A stretch of 64,000 bases of DNA from Chitinophagales bacterium (lineage in GTDB: Bacteria > Bacteroidota > Bacteroidia > Chitinophagales > Chitinophagaceae). Position numbers and translations under genes: made by a program. The stretch is taken from the NCBI GenBank assembly GCA_015654695.1, contig JAATGJ010000021.1, positions 1 to 64,000 of the forward strand, written 5' to 3'. Below the pieces are notes generated by a model that ran no database searches, was not told the DNA's origin, and saw only the letters and a list, made by a program, of their open reading frames with translations. Shown here one piece after another: positions 1-10,200 of this stretch (within the stretch, counting starts at the first letter, position 1; the number at the start of each line of letters is the position of its first letter).

Positions 1-159
1 ACACACAATGCCTCCTTTGCTTTTGCAACATAAAAAAGGGGTTGCTACCCCCAATATTGAAACAAAGAATTTTTAGCCTGTAACCTTGAGCCATAAAGTG
101 TTACAGCATTTTTAAATCTGATTTTAGTCGGACAACAATAAATTTTAATAGCTTTTATC

Positions 160-1266
160 TTGTTGTCTTCTCGTACATTGGCACATCAGGACGTAATTTA
201 TTCGGTTAATAAAGGCAACATTCATTTACAATACTTATCAGGTTGGGGACAGTTAGAAGTAGGTAATAAAATAGGAATATTTCTTGAACTTTCAGACAAG
301 CTGATTAAGGAAAAGTTTCCCAATTCAGAGCAACTCTATATTTATTTCGGACACGACTATACAAAAAGCGACACCTCTTACTACGCTATAGGGTATGGAC
401 AGTTTTCATTTTGGGGTTATGAAAAATACAAAACATCAAATGATGTAAAAGCAAATGGTCTTAAAATATTAATCAGGGATAGAGACTTTGACATAAAAAA
501 AGTGCTGTTGCTTGTCAATTCCGCTTTTTTAAATATTGCTTCTATAAAAAACAATCAGTCCGAGTACATCATAAAAACAAGATATTACAATGCAGACACT
601 TTAAATTCAATTCAGTTTAGCCAAGTTGCAAAGTACTTATCCTCCTCTGACATTACAGTTGAAAAACTATTGAAAGAGAAATATTACCGAAATATAAAAA
701 AGACAAAAGAGGAAAGTGATATTGACTATTATTTTCAAAACAATAAATTTCACTTTTACAATACGAGAAAGCCCGAAGAAGAATGGTCGCAAACAAAAGG
801 AAAATATGTTGTTCCCAAAACTTTTGGAGAAGATATCTTGACAATAGATAACATTTTTGAAATTTTTGGAAGTATTAATGACGGACTCTTTGTTTTTATT
901 AATGACAGCACTTTTTATTTCATACCACAATTAAAAGACTCAGTTCGTGGTCCATTTAAAATTGACAGTATAATAGCAGGAAGACGGCCAATTACTAAAT
1001 ATTATCACGAATATAAACCGATTGAAAAATTTATTTTATTTATTGACAATTATAGAACCCATGAAAAAGCCTTGTTCGTTCCAGACAGCAATTTTTTAGT
1101 TTCAAACTATGACCAAATTGAGAATAATTTTATCAATAGTCTTTTTAAGAAAATAGACAACAAGAAAATAAACAGTAAGCCGAGTAAGACAGTCATAATT
1201 CTACTGGCACTTTTAGGTTTCTGCTTTGTGACAATTATTTGGTTGATAAGACGACAAAGAAAATGA
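160..1266 (+). CDS. Hypothetical secreted or membrane-anchored protein
   Basis: I do not recognise this 368-residue protein. It is rich in Lys, Asn, Tyr and Phe, and ends in one hydrophobic segment (about residues 344-363) followed by a basic tail, suggesting a C-terminal membrane anchor. The only standard start is TTG at 160. In frame upstream, back to a TAA at 139, the codons read ILIAFI before LLSSRTLA, which together look like a signal peptide cleaved near TLA-HQ. The true N-terminus may therefore begin at a non-canonical codon near 142, or the gene may be damaged at its 5' end. It is followed 56 bp later by a retropepsin-like gene. Function unknown. Confidence 0.6.
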   Translation: MLSSRTLAHQDVIYSVNKGNIHLQYLSGWGQLEVGNKIGIFLELSDKLIKEKFPNSEQLYIYFGHDYTKSDTSYYAIGYGQFSFWGYEKYKTSNDVKANGLKILIRDRDFDIKKVLLLVNSAFLNIASIKNNQSEYIIKTRYYNADTLNSIQFSQVAKYLSSSDITVEKLLKEKYYRNIKKTKEESDIDYYFQNNKFHFYNTRKPEEEWSQTKGKYVVPKTFGEDILTIDNIFEIFGSINDGLFVFINDSTFYFIPQLKDSVRGPFKIDSIIAGRRPITKYYHEYKPIEKFILFIDNYRTHEKALFVPDSNFLVSNYDQIENNFINSLFKKIDNKKINSKPSKTVIILLALLGFCFVTIIWLIRRQRK

Positions 1267-1322
1267 CAACAGTGTTTGACAATAGAAGGCAAGCAGTAAC
1301 CATATAAATAATAAGAATAGAA

Positions 1323-1796
1323 ATGGATCAAAAACTAACCAGCACAGAAAACATAACTCAATTTCTTGCTTCGGTGGGATATATAGCCATTCCATTTCGC
1401 CAGAATGTAGCCGGGCAATTGCTTATAAATGCTAAAATAAACGATGTGGATGGTGTTTATATTCTTGATTCCGGGGCGGGCCAGACTGTTGTTGACGCCA
1501 AACAATCGGATACTTTAAAATTAAAGCTTAACTACGATGAAACTGCATTAACAGGAGGAGGAGTCGGCGTACATAGCATTGAGAACGTACCGTCTTATAA
1601 TAATACAATAGAAATTAATAATTTTAAAACAGGCAACATCGTTGTCGCTGTAATGTCGCTGGAGAGTGCGTGGGAATCATTAGCACAAGTAGGCGCACAT
1701 GATGAACTATTTGGTATAATCGGTATTGATATTCTAAAAACAGGCAAAGCCATTATTGATTTCAGCACAATGACACTTTATTTGATGCAACCATAG
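1323..1796 (+). CDS. Retropepsin-like (clan AA) aspartic protease domain protein
   Basis: A 157-residue protein with the hallmark DSGA motif at residues 49-52, preceded by a hydrophobic strand (VYIL), and the paired motif GIIGIDIL at 131-138. These match the single-domain retropepsin-like or gag-polyprotein-type putative aspartyl protease families found in many bacteria. Such proteins act as homodimers, with the DSG aspartate as catalytic residue. No signal peptide is visible, so it is probably cytoplasmic. The substrate is unknown. The fold call is good; catalytic activity is inferred. Confidence 0.75.
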   Translation: MDQKLTSTENITQFLASVGYIAIPFRQNVAGQLLINAKINDVDGVYILDSGAGQTVVDAKQSDTLKLKLNYDETALTGGGVGVHSIENVPSYNNTIEINNFKTGNIVVAVMSLESAWESLAQVGAHDELFGIIGIDILKTGKAIIDFSTMTLYLMQP

Positions 1797-1868
1797 TGAT
1801 AAATAACAATATTCAGAAACAATACCCGGAAAGTAAAAAAAACGAAAGTTATAAGAGGTTAAAAAATT

Positions 1869-1889
1869 CGGCTAATTTTGAATTAGCCG
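1869..1889. other. Perfect hairpin between genes
   Basis: A 9-bp inverted repeat (CGGCTAATT / AATTAGCCG) with a 3-base loop lies 72 bp after the retropepsin-like gene. There is a T-run only when read on the minus strand, where no gene would need terminating, so its role is unclear. Confidence 0.4.
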
Positions 1890-1950
1890 CAATGATTTGG
1901 CCACAGTACAATTATTAACCGGCAATGTCACGCTGGCAACAAACAACTAA

Positions 1951-2757
1951 ATGAAATTGAAAACCTATATACCTTGCGACATCTTAAAACCATATGTGAA
2001 GTCGTTTGCCATTCAGGAGACGGAAGACGCAAAAACGTATAAAGTTTTGCCCGGCACGGGTTTGGTAATTGGCTTTCAATACAAGGGTAAACTTTCCCGG
2101 CTTGACAATCAAAAAGAAATTGTTCTTTCAGCTTCAGGCGTTTCAGGTTTAGCCGACCATTACAAAGTTTTTAAAAGTTCAGCCAATATCGGGAGTGTTT
2201 TAGTTTTCTTCAAAGAGGCTGGCGCATCAATCTTTTTCCGGCAACCCCTGCATGAACTTTTCAGGGAGAGTATTTCATTAGACAACTTCATGCTTCGCTC
2301 CGAACTTTTATTATTAGAAGAGCAGTTGGGCGGGGCAAAATCAGATTTTGCAAGAATTGAAGCTGTTGAAAAATTCCTGGTCGCAAGAATGACCTTACAG
2401 GAACCGGACAAATTAGTATTAGCCGCCCTTGCACTCATTCATAAAAACAAAGGCAACATCAGGATTAAAGAGTTAATAAAGGAATTGCATACCAGCCAAA
2501 GCCCCCTGGAAAAAAGATTTCGCCAGGCAGTTGGCGCATCGCCTAAAAAGTTCGCCTCCATTGTCCGCTTAAAAAATGCCATCCTGCAATACGATCCCGC
2601 CGTCTCTTTAACCGGATTGAGCTACGAAGCAGGATTCTATGACCAGGCTCATTTTATCAAAGAGTTTAAAACTTTCACGGGCGATACGCCCGAAGCTTTT
2701 TTGCTGCAAAAGACAGGTAAACGATTTTTTACAATTACACAAACCCGGTTTGATTGA
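1951..2757 (+). CDS. AraC family transcriptional regulator
   Basis: A 268-residue regulator with the Bacteroidota layout: an N-terminal DUF6597-like sensor region (LKPYVKSF..., about 1-140) and a C-terminal AraC-type double helix-turn-helix (about 160-260). The second helix region shows the family signature SYEAGFYDQAHFIKEFKTFTGDTPEAF. It overlaps the TTG alternative start of the next gene, and the two are probably co-transcribed, making the DUF1398 gene a candidate target. The ligand is unknown. Confidence 0.88.
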   Translation: MKLKTYIPCDILKPYVKSFAIQETEDAKTYKVLPGTGLVIGFQYKGKLSRLDNQKEIVLSASGVSGLADHYKVFKSSANIGSVLVFFKEAGASIFFRQPLHELFRESISLDNFMLRSELLLLEEQLGGAKSDFARIEAVEKFLVARMTLQEPDKLVLAALALIHKNKGNIRIKELIKELHTSQSPLEKRFRQAVGASPKKFASIVRLKNAILQYDPAVSLTGLSYEAGFYDQAHFIKEFKTFTGDTPEAFLLQKTGKRFFTITQTRFD

Positions 2758-2789
2758 ACTTCGCCCCATCAATCAAAAATAAAAACAGC

Positions 2790-3197
2790 ATGTTTACTAT
2801 CACACAAATCAGGGAAGCTCACGCCAAAGTAAAAAGCGGTGCAGATTTTCCGAACTACGTCCAGGATCTTATTAAATTAGGGGTTGAGCGTTACGAAAAT
2901 TATGTGTCGGACGGGCACACTTTATACCAGGGCGGTAATGGGTTTAATACGCAATCAGGCGCGAAGTATGCCACCCTGGAAATTGCGGACCCAAGCGACA
3001 AGTTGCAATTTCAAAAAGATTTGAAAGAACATCAGCAGGGTAAAACCGATTATGTGACTTTTTGCGAAATTAGTGCAAGATCAGGTGTTGAGAAATGGGT
3101 GGTTGACATGTCAAAAATGACTTGCACCTATTATGACAAAACAGGTAATGAAATGTTGCTGGAAACAATACCCGTTGCCGGGGTTAATATACAGTAA
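2790..3197 (+). CDS. DUF1398 family protein
   Basis: A 135-residue protein beginning MFTITQIREAHAKVKSGADF, which matches the start of the DUF1398 family (YbcV-like). That makes ATG 2790 a better start than the TTG at 2754 overlapping the AraC stop. The characteristic VSDGHTLYQG segment follows. The family has no established function; it is small and soluble. The 32-bp gap to the AraC gene suggests one transcript. Confidence 0.8.
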   Translation: MFTITQIREAHAKVKSGADFPNYVQDLIKLGVERYENYVSDGHTLYQGGNGFNTQSGAKYATLEIADPSDKLQFQKDLKEHQQGKTDYVTFCEISARSGVEKWVVDMSKMTCTYYDKTGNEMLLETIPVAGVNIQ

Positions 3198-3280
3198 CAA
3201 AAAAGTCCGGTACGTGTCTAACGCCTCCGGATTCAAAAAATTTCTACTTGATACTATTTATCGCTAGTACAATGAAAGAA

Positions 3281-4288
3281 TTAATTATTAAATTTCATTA
3301 CTTCAAAATCGGAGCCGTGTACCTGTCCAAGTAAACGAAGATCATCATTGTTCCATCTTTCATCAGGCACACCTGTGATATAAAGATGGCTGCCGATATC
3401 GGCGAGTATTAATCCATATTTTTTCATGGCCGTTAATATGATCTTATTCGTAGCCGAATAACTGCTAATATCAAAACCTGGTTTCAATCTTATCCTGGCA
3501 CCAAAAGGTAAGGATGAAAATTGTCCGCCGCTGCTGTTCACTTTATGACGGGCAGGCGAAATATAGGCAGGCTTTACTTTAGCCGAAGGCAATGTAAACC
3601 GTATGGGATGATCTACCACCCCTTTCAGTATTTCTTCATATCTCACCAGGCCGGGAAAGATGGGAAGACCAGCCGCATCAGCGGATGTCCATCCCTCCGT
3701 GCGGAGCGTATTTGTTTTCAGATCGAAGATAGCACCCGATGAGGCTTCCCAGTGACCATTATTTACAGACGCATTATAGAGTTCGTATAAAATTTTATTC
3801 TCTTTATCAACAGCAATAACGTGGCTGTCGCCATTGCCATTTCCTTCGATGGGTGCATCCAGGGGAACCGGGTAGGGACCCGCATCACTTTCATCACCAT
3901 AATTACCATCATAGCTATTGGCGCGGAATGTTACTGCATATTTAGTTTGACTACCGCATACAACAGTATAGGGGATACCAATAGGCGCGCCATCCCACAG
4001 GCCGCTTCCAAAATCCGCTTTAATAACATTGGATGAAAACCCTGCGATGATCTGTGCACTATAAGGATCAGCAGGCGATGAAGATATGTCAAGGTTCCAT
4101 GCATTTCCTGCTGGAAATACCTGTATGTTTTCAGCATCCGTCTTTGTTGCTGTACAGTTTATTCCTGCCGGGGGATTATTGTTCCCGGTACCGGCAGAGA
4201 GGTTTTGCTTCTTACAGGAAGGCATCAGGTACAGGTAAACAACTGCGAAAAGTAAAATTAAAAAAGCACGGAATGTTTTATTCTTCAT
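3281..4288 (-). CDS. Secreted lipoprotein of a conserved family of unknown function
   Basis: 335 residues with a lipoprotein signal (hydrophobic stretch ending LMPSC, Cys25). The mature part resembles a widespread secreted family that I know only as hypothetical: an AWNLDISSSPADPYSAQI-type opening, then FGSGLWDGAPIGIPY, GPYPVPLDAPIEG, DSHVIAVDKENKILYELY, AIFDLKTNTLRTEGWTSADA, and the end DERWNNDDLRLLGQVHGSDF. The mature region appears full length. Activity is unknown and no catalytic motif can be assigned. It is convergent with the DUF1398 gene. Confidence 0.72.
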   Translation of the reverse strand: MKNKTFRAFLILLFAVVYLYLMPSCKKQNLSAGTGNNNPPAGINCTATKTDAENIQVFPAGNAWNLDISSSPADPYSAQIIAGFSSNVIKADFGSGLWDGAPIGIPYTVVCGSQTKYAVTFRANSYDGNYGDESDAGPYPVPLDAPIEGNGNGDSHVIAVDKENKILYELYNASVNNGHWEASSGAIFDLKTNTLRTEGWTSADAAGLPIFPGLVRYEEILKGVVDHPIRFTLPSAKVKPAYISPARHKVNSSGGQFSSLPFGARIRLKPGFDISSYSATNKIILTAMKKYGLILADIGSHLYITGVPDERWNNDDLRLLGQVHGSDFEVMKFNN

Positions 4289-4453
4289 ACGGACTGCTTT
4301 GCTACAAGATAAAATTTTACACGCCTTATATCAATAGTAGTTCACCCTGTAAATTTACCTCTCGTCGTACCGCAGGGACGCTTATTAAAATAACCGTTTT
4401 GAATTCCGGAATTAAAAAGTAAATTAGTTTTCCCGTACCAACCAATACTAACT

Positions 4454-5035
4454 ATGGATACTACTATTACATCATCCGCCATTCAACAACAGGAGCAAGA
4501 TATGTTCAGAACCATTTCACTCACTGCATTGCTAACCGGTATACTGGATATTACAGCAGCCATTATTAAATTTTACATAGATACAAACCGGGGCGCTGTT
4601 TTAAAATTAACAGGCGACCAGGAACCCGGGCCTGTATCTTTCATTACATTTTTAACACATGGCGGGCCTGACCGTATCTTTAAATTTATCGCCAGGGGTG
4701 TTTTTGGCAATGATGGCGCCACCGACGGCACGTTAATGATTATATGGGGGATCGTTTTTCATTTCATGATCGCCTTTTTGTTTACAGCATTTTTATTTCT
4801 TGTTTACCCGGCAGTAGTGAAGTGGATAAAAAATAAATTTCTTACTGGCATCCTTTACGGGCTTTTTATCTGGGCTGTCATGAACCTGGTAGTATTGCCA
4901 TTAAGCCGGTTACCCAATCCAAAAAGTTTTGATATGACGCAAGCAGTCATAGGCGCATTGATACTTATTTTTATGATCGGCATACCCGTGGCGCTGATAG
5001 CTAACCGCTATTATTCCAAAAAATCAACCCACTGA
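4454..5035 (+). CDS. Small multi-pass membrane protein
   Basis: 193 residues with about four predicted transmembrane segments (about 18-38, 95-117, 128-148 and 165-187). A soluble loop of about 55 residues separates the first from the rest. The GILYGLFIWAVMNLVVLPLSRLP region resembles the DUF1440/YagU-like integral membrane families (tentative). No transport or catalytic motif is evident. Confidence 0.7.
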   Translation: MDTTITSSAIQQQEQDMFRTISLTALLTGILDITAAIIKFYIDTNRGAVLKLTGDQEPGPVSFITFLTHGGPDRIFKFIARGVFGNDGATDGTLMIIWGIVFHFMIAFLFTAFLFLVYPAVVKWIKNKFLTGILYGLFIWAVMNLVVLPLSRLPNPKSFDMTQAVIGALILIFMIGIPVALIANRYYSKKSTH

Positions 5036-5085
5036 TTTTCTATACTGGCTATGGGGAAATTATCATTCTGTTAATCCATTAATTG

Positions 5086-5116
5086 CAACAGATCATTTGC
5101 CAATCCCCTACTTTTG
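5086..5116 (+). promoter_or_regulatory. Bacteroidota-type promoter of the phosphatase gene
   Basis: A perfect -7 box TACTTTTG (5109-5116) has a TTG -33 element (5086-5088) 20 bp upstream. It lies only 15 bp before ATG 5132, so transcription starts very close to the start codon. This argues against the in-frame TTG at 5114 as the start. Confidence 0.6.
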
Positions 5117-5131
5117 TTGAAACATTTATTG

Positions 5132-6757
5132 ATGAAAAAATTGACTGGTTCTATTCTTGTTCTATTCTCTGTTCTGAACACTGCTGCGCAAACACCATCT
5201 GTTATACCCCGTCCCAAACTGGTAGTGGGCATCGTGGTTGACCAGATGCGCTGGGATTATCTTTACCGGTATTATGAACGTTATTCCGATGATGGCTTTA
5301 AACGATTTTTATCAAAGGGCTTTAGTTGCGAAAATACTTTCATCCCTTACACACCCACTTATACCGCCGCGGGACATACTTCTATTTATACCGGTTCTGT
5401 ACCCGCTATTAATGGCATCATTGGTAACAACTGGTACCGGCGCGACCTGAAACGAAACTGGTATTGTACAGATGATTCTGTAGTTTCATCAGTAGGAAGC
5501 ACTTCATCCGCCGGGAAAATGTCGCCAGTAAATATGCTGACAACCACGATAACGGATGAGCTAAGGCTTTCAAATAATTTTCAAAGTAAAACAATTGGTA
5601 TCGCTTTAAAAGACCGCGGCGCTATACTGCCTGCCGGCCATGCCGCTAATGCCGCATACTGGTTTGACAATGCTACCGGCGGATGGATCACCAGTACGTA
5701 TTATATGAATGACCTGCCTGGCTGGTTAAAAAAACTCAATGATAAAAAACTGCCCGACCAGTATTTAAAACAAAACTGGAATACGCTCTATCCCATTAAT
5801 ACGTATATATTAAGTACGGCTGATCAAAAAAGTTATGAAGGCGAACTGAGTGGTGAGGATGACAGCTTCCCGCACAAGACAGATACGATCACCAGCAATA
5901 AATATGATATATTCAGGAATACACCTTATGGCAACAGCATCACGTTCGACATGGCGAAAGCCGCTATTGATGCAGAAAAAATGGGACAAAGAGGCATCAC
6001 TGATTTCCTGGCCGTTAGTTTTTCTTCTACTGATTATATCGGCCACACATTTGGTCATAATTCCATAGAAGCAGAAGATACCTATCTGCGTTTTGACAAA
6101 GAACTGGCTGATTTTTTCAGCTACCTCGATACAAAGATCGGGGCCGGGCAATACCTTGTTTTTCTCACAGCTGATCATGGCGTGGCGCATATTCCCGCGT
6201 TCATGAAAGAAAATAAAATACCGGCCGGCACTTTTGATGATGCAGAAGTATTGAAATGGCTGAACGAAAACGCTGAAAAAAAATTCGGTATAAAAAGAGC
6301 CATTGAACAGGTGATCAACTACCAGCTCTATTTGAATTATGCTGCATTGCAGGAAAATAAAATGGACAGGGAAGAATTTAAACGCTGGGCGATCAGCGAA
6401 CTAAAAGATCACCCCGCCATCATGAGCGCTTTTGATCTGCATGAATTACCCGGAACACCCATACCCGTTAAGATCAAAGAAATGGTGGCCAATGGCTACA
6501 ATCAAAAACTCAGTGGCGATATCCAGTTTATATTCAAACCGCAATGGTTTGATGGAGGGCCTACCGGCACCACGCATGGCGCATGGAACCCCTATGATTC
6601 GCATATACCGCTGATATGGTACGGCTGGGGCATAAAACCCGGAAAAATGAACCGGGAAACCTACATGACAGATATCGCTGCTACTGTGGCGGCGCTGCTT
6701 CATATTCAAATGCCTAACGGTTGTGTGGGTCATGTAATAGAAGAAATTACGAAATAA
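5132..6757 (+). CDS. pafA: PafA-type alkaline phosphatase
   Basis: A 541-residue secreted phosphomonoesterase of the alkaline phosphatase superfamily, closest to the Bacteroidota PafA group. A signal peptide (1-20) precedes the metal-binding VVDQMRWD (Asp37). The nucleophile region PTYTAAGHTS carries a Thr (about 78) instead of the E. coli PhoA Ser. GIIGNNW supplies the PafA Asn (about 99/100), and ALKDRGAILPAGH supplies the Lys160/Arg162 pair that binds phosphate in PafA. Further metal ligands are in STDYIGHTFGH and LTADHGV, and the last in THGAWNP. The length matches the family. It probably releases phosphate from organic esters in the periplasm. Confidence 0.9.
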   Translation: MKKLTGSILVLFSVLNTAAQTPSVIPRPKLVVGIVVDQMRWDYLYRYYERYSDDGFKRFLSKGFSCENTFIPYTPTYTAAGHTSIYTGSVPAINGIIGNNWYRRDLKRNWYCTDDSVVSSVGSTSSAGKMSPVNMLTTTITDELRLSNNFQSKTIGIALKDRGAILPAGHAANAAYWFDNATGGWITSTYYMNDLPGWLKKLNDKKLPDQYLKQNWNTLYPINTYILSTADQKSYEGELSGEDDSFPHKTDTITSNKYDIFRNTPYGNSITFDMAKAAIDAEKMGQRGITDFLAVSFSSTDYIGHTFGHNSIEAEDTYLRFDKELADFFSYLDTKIGAGQYLVFLTADHGVAHIPAFMKENKIPAGTFDDAEVLKWLNENAEKKFGIKRAIEQVINYQLYLNYAALQENKMDREEFKRWAISELKDHPAIMSAFDLHELPGTPIPVKIKEMVANGYNQKLSGDIQFIFKPQWFDGGPTGTTHGAWNPYDSHIPLIWYGWGIKPGKMNRETYMTDIAATVAALLHIQMPNGCVGHVIEEITK

Positions 6758-6819
6758 AAACCACCCTTTGTCATTATTCATTATCACAGATTCGTTACAT
6801 TCGCAGTAAACCTACCACC

Positions 6820-7077
6820 ATGCAACTAACCGCTCAATTCGAACAGGCCGTAGAAGAAAGCAAAAGTTTATCTGTAAGACCCAGCAATGATACATTGCTT
6901 CAATTATACTCCTTATATAAGCAGGCCACTGAAGGCGATGTGAATACGGATCCCCCTTCCAACCCCTTCGATTTCGTCAGCAAAGCGAAATATGAAGCAT
7001 GGGTAAACCTGAAAGGAAAATCAAAGGAAGAAGCCATGCATGACTATACTGACCTGGTAGATAAATTGAAAGGATAA
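6820..7077 (+). CDS. Acyl-CoA-binding protein
   Basis: An 85-residue single-domain ACBP. Residues 5-85 carry the family pattern: FEQAVEESKSL, then LLQLYSLYKQATEGDVN, then KAKYEAWVNLKGKSKEEAMHDY. The YKQAT and KAKYEAW stretches are the conserved acyl-CoA-binding helices. It is a soluble carrier for long-chain acyl-CoA esters. ATG 6820 gives exactly the family start; longer in-frame starts run into the phosphatase gene. A strong terminator follows. Confidence 0.92.
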   Translation: MQLTAQFEQAVEESKSLSVRPSNDTLLQLYSLYKQATEGDVNTDPPSNPFDFVSKAKYEAWVNLKGKSKEEAMHDYTDLVDKLKG

Positions 7078-7105
7078 ATAAATTTTAAAGATACCTCATT
7101 CTGAT

Positions 7106-7130
7106 GCCCCGGGTCGTACCGGGGCGTTTT
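7106..7130 (+). terminator. Rho-independent terminator after the ACBP gene
   Basis: A 7-bp GC stem GCCCCGG/CCGGGGC with a 6-base loop, followed by GTTTTTC, 28 bp after the stop codon. Confidence 0.85.
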
Positions 7131-7150
7131 TCGTTAAAGGGCGCAAATAA

Positions 7151-7178
7151 AAAAAGCCCTGCTCCCGCAAGGCTTTTC
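7151..7178 (-). terminator. Terminator of smc
   Basis: Stem AAAAGCC/GGCTTTT. Read on the minus strand it is followed by a T-rich run (TTTTTTTATT), about 50 bp beyond the smc stop codon. Confidence 0.75.
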
Positions 7179-7226
7179 AAATTTATTGACTCCCCCCACT
7201 TCCAACTTTCCTTTCACCACTATTTT

Positions 7227-10200
7227 TTAATTCTGGTTCTGCTGCAAATTCCTGAAATCCACACTCACTAATTTACTCACTCCCGGCTCCTGCATCGTCA
7301 CGCCATAGATCACATCCACCGTACTCATCGTCATTTTATTGTGGGTAACAATGATGAACTGTGAGTTCTCACTGAACTGCCGTATCATATTGGTAAACTT
7401 GCTTACATTGGCGTCATCCAATGGCGCATCCACCTCATCAAGGATACAGAACGGTGCAGGTTTGATCAAATAGATCGCAAACAACAATGCCGTGGCCGTC
7501 AATGTTCTTTCTCCACCGCTCAACTGCGTCAATGAAGAGGGGCGTTTACCCTTTGGCTTGGCAATTACTTCTATTCCTGTTTCCGCCAGGTTCTCCGGGT
7601 TTTCCAATACAAGATCGCATTGATCATCTTCCGTGAACAATGTCTGGAATACCTTATGAAAATGCGTTCTTACTAAATTGAATGTATCCAAAAACTTCTG
7701 GTTAGCTGTAGCTTCCACCTCTTCTATCGTTTTCATCAGGCTTTCTTTCGCATTCACCAGGTCATTTTTTTGCTCTACTATGAACTCATACCTTTTCTTC
7801 ATTTCAGTGAATGCTTCAATAGCCGTCGGGTTCACTTCACCAAGATTTTCCAAACGCTTTTTCATCCGGTCTGCTTTCTCTTGTAACTCTTCCAAAGAGA
7901 CTTCTGTTGTTCTTGCCTGGTCCAGTATATCTTCCAGCTTGATGCGGAATTCAACATCCAGTCTTTCTTTTGTCCCTGCCAGTTGCAGTTTCAATTCATT
8001 CAGCTTGTCTTTGATCGCCGCCAGCAAATGTTCGACCTGCTCTTTATCTTTCACTTTATGACGCAGCTCGCTTTCTTTTTCGCTGAGTTGGTTACGCAGG
8101 TTATAATAAGCCTGGTCGGTTTCCTTCAGTATCCTTTCTTCTTCCTCTCTCCTTCTCATCATATCCAGCAAACCTTCTTCTATTTCTTTCAACGAGGCGG
8201 ATGACTGCTCAATACTCACCGCCGTATCTGAAAGACTGGTTGTATTATTTTCTATCTGCTGTTGCAGGTCGTTCAGTTGATTCTTCTTGAATTCCAGTTC
8301 CTGTTTCAACGCAGCGATCTTGCTTTGCTGTTTCGTTACGCTCAGGTTAAACTCATTGTACTGCTGTGTCGCTTCATTATAGCTGGCTTCAGCGGCTTTA
8401 AAGTTCTCATCCGCTTCAGCCAGTTTGGAAGTGTAGGATTGCAACTCTTCATTTAATTGCACTAACTGGCTCCTCACCTCTTCCACAGAACTATGCGTCT
8501 GCTGCATTTGCAAACCAAATTCTTCCAGCCTGCGCTGGCTGTTGGTCTGCATGGAGTGCAGGTTCTCTAATTTATTTTGCAGGGAATAAACCTGGTTCGT
8601 CAGTTGCTGTATCTCTTTTTCTGTTTCGCGGACCACTGTTTCCCTCAGGTCTTCGTTGAAAGCGATCACTTCATTATGTCTTGCCTGTATCACGCTGCGC
8701 AGGTTCTCTACTACGGTATCCTGTATGGCAATTTCTTCCTGTAGTTTCTCCAAATTCTTAGCACGTCCGATCTTCTTTCCTTCGATCATGCCCACACTCC
8801 CACCGGTCAGCGAATATTTTCCTTTTACATACTTTCCATTTTTTTCTATCACTACAAATCCATTGCTGTTCTGCAGCGCATCTTCACTATCCGCAATAAA
8901 CACATTACTCAAAAGATGTTCGGCCAGTTTCCTGTATTTCTCTTCCACATCCACCACGCTCAACGCCGCTATCGCACCTCCCAATCTGTGTTCATCCATT
9001 ACATCTGTCTTATCCGTGTTCTGATTCACTTTATCCAGCAAAAAGAAATTCGCCTTCCCTTTTTTATTCTCATCCAATAAATGAACAGCCTGCAAACCTT
9101 CGGGCAGATCATTCACCACATAATAACTCAGGTAAGGTTCCAGTACATTCTCCAGCGCCGTTCTGTATTCTTCTTTTACATAAAGTATATCAGACAATAT
9201 CGGAGATTCATGGCTCCAGTTCGTATTGTTGTGCAGGAACTTCACGCTGTCAGGATAACCTTCCATCGAGTCTATCATGCTCTTCAGCAGGTCATGCTCA
9301 TTCTTCTTCGCATCGAGCTTGCGTGTTTCTGCCGCCAGTTCATTGCGGAGAGATTCAACAATAGACTGTGTTTGTAATATCTGTTCTTTGGTATTGTCCT
9401 GGTGCTGCTGCAATTGTTCCAGGTCAATCTTCTTAATGTTCAGTTCTTTTTCTTTCAGTATTCTTTCCTGATCCAGGTGGTGCTTTTGTTCTTCCCGTTG
9501 TTTTCTTTCTTCTTCTATCTGCGCAATAGCCCTTTGCAGGTTCTGCACCGATGTATCAGCCACCGCTACTTTTTTCTCCGCATCAAACTGGCTACGCTGT
9601 ACCTGCTGGTATTCGCTGCGCAAAGAGTCCAGGGTCCGGCGTTTTTCATCCAGCACTTCTCTTTTCTGCGCCGCTTCATTATTGAATTGCTGTAGTTGCT
9701 CATTCAATCCTTCTAATGCAGTGGATTCTTCCTGCACCTGCTGTTGCGTAAAACCAATACTCTCATCAATACCCTTCAATTGCCCTTCCGCTTTTTGCAA
9801 AAATTCTTTCAGGCTTCCTTCTCTTTCTTTCAAATATTCTAAGCGCTGTGCCGCAAGGTTCTTATCATTCTCTTTCGTTCTTACCTGTTGCACCAGGTCG
9901 TTGAACGAATGCTGCATGCTCTGCAACTGTCTTTCTTTTTCTATAAAGCCCATCTTCTCCTGCTCCAAAGCCGCTTCCTCTGTCGCTATCTCAGCCTCCA
10001 TTCTTATCTTCTTATCTATTTCCGCATCATGTTGTTCGTTTAATTCTTTATAGGTAAGGTTAAACCCCTCCAGGGCTGCTTTCGCCAGTTCAATACTCAC
10101 TTCACGGTAATCTTTTTTGATCTCATGGTATTTCTCCGCCTTCTTTGCCTGGCTTTCGAGTGACTTCAACTGGTTGTTGATCTCGAACAACAGATCCTCA

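Noticed and set aside
34-58. Rho-independent terminator at GGGGTTGCTACCCCC
   Set aside because: The T-run is on the minus strand only and no minus-strand gene lies to its right in reach; it may be a chance hairpin.
5114-5131. Phosphatase start at TTG 5114
   Set aside because: It falls within the -7 promoter box; ATG 5132 begins the signal peptide directly.
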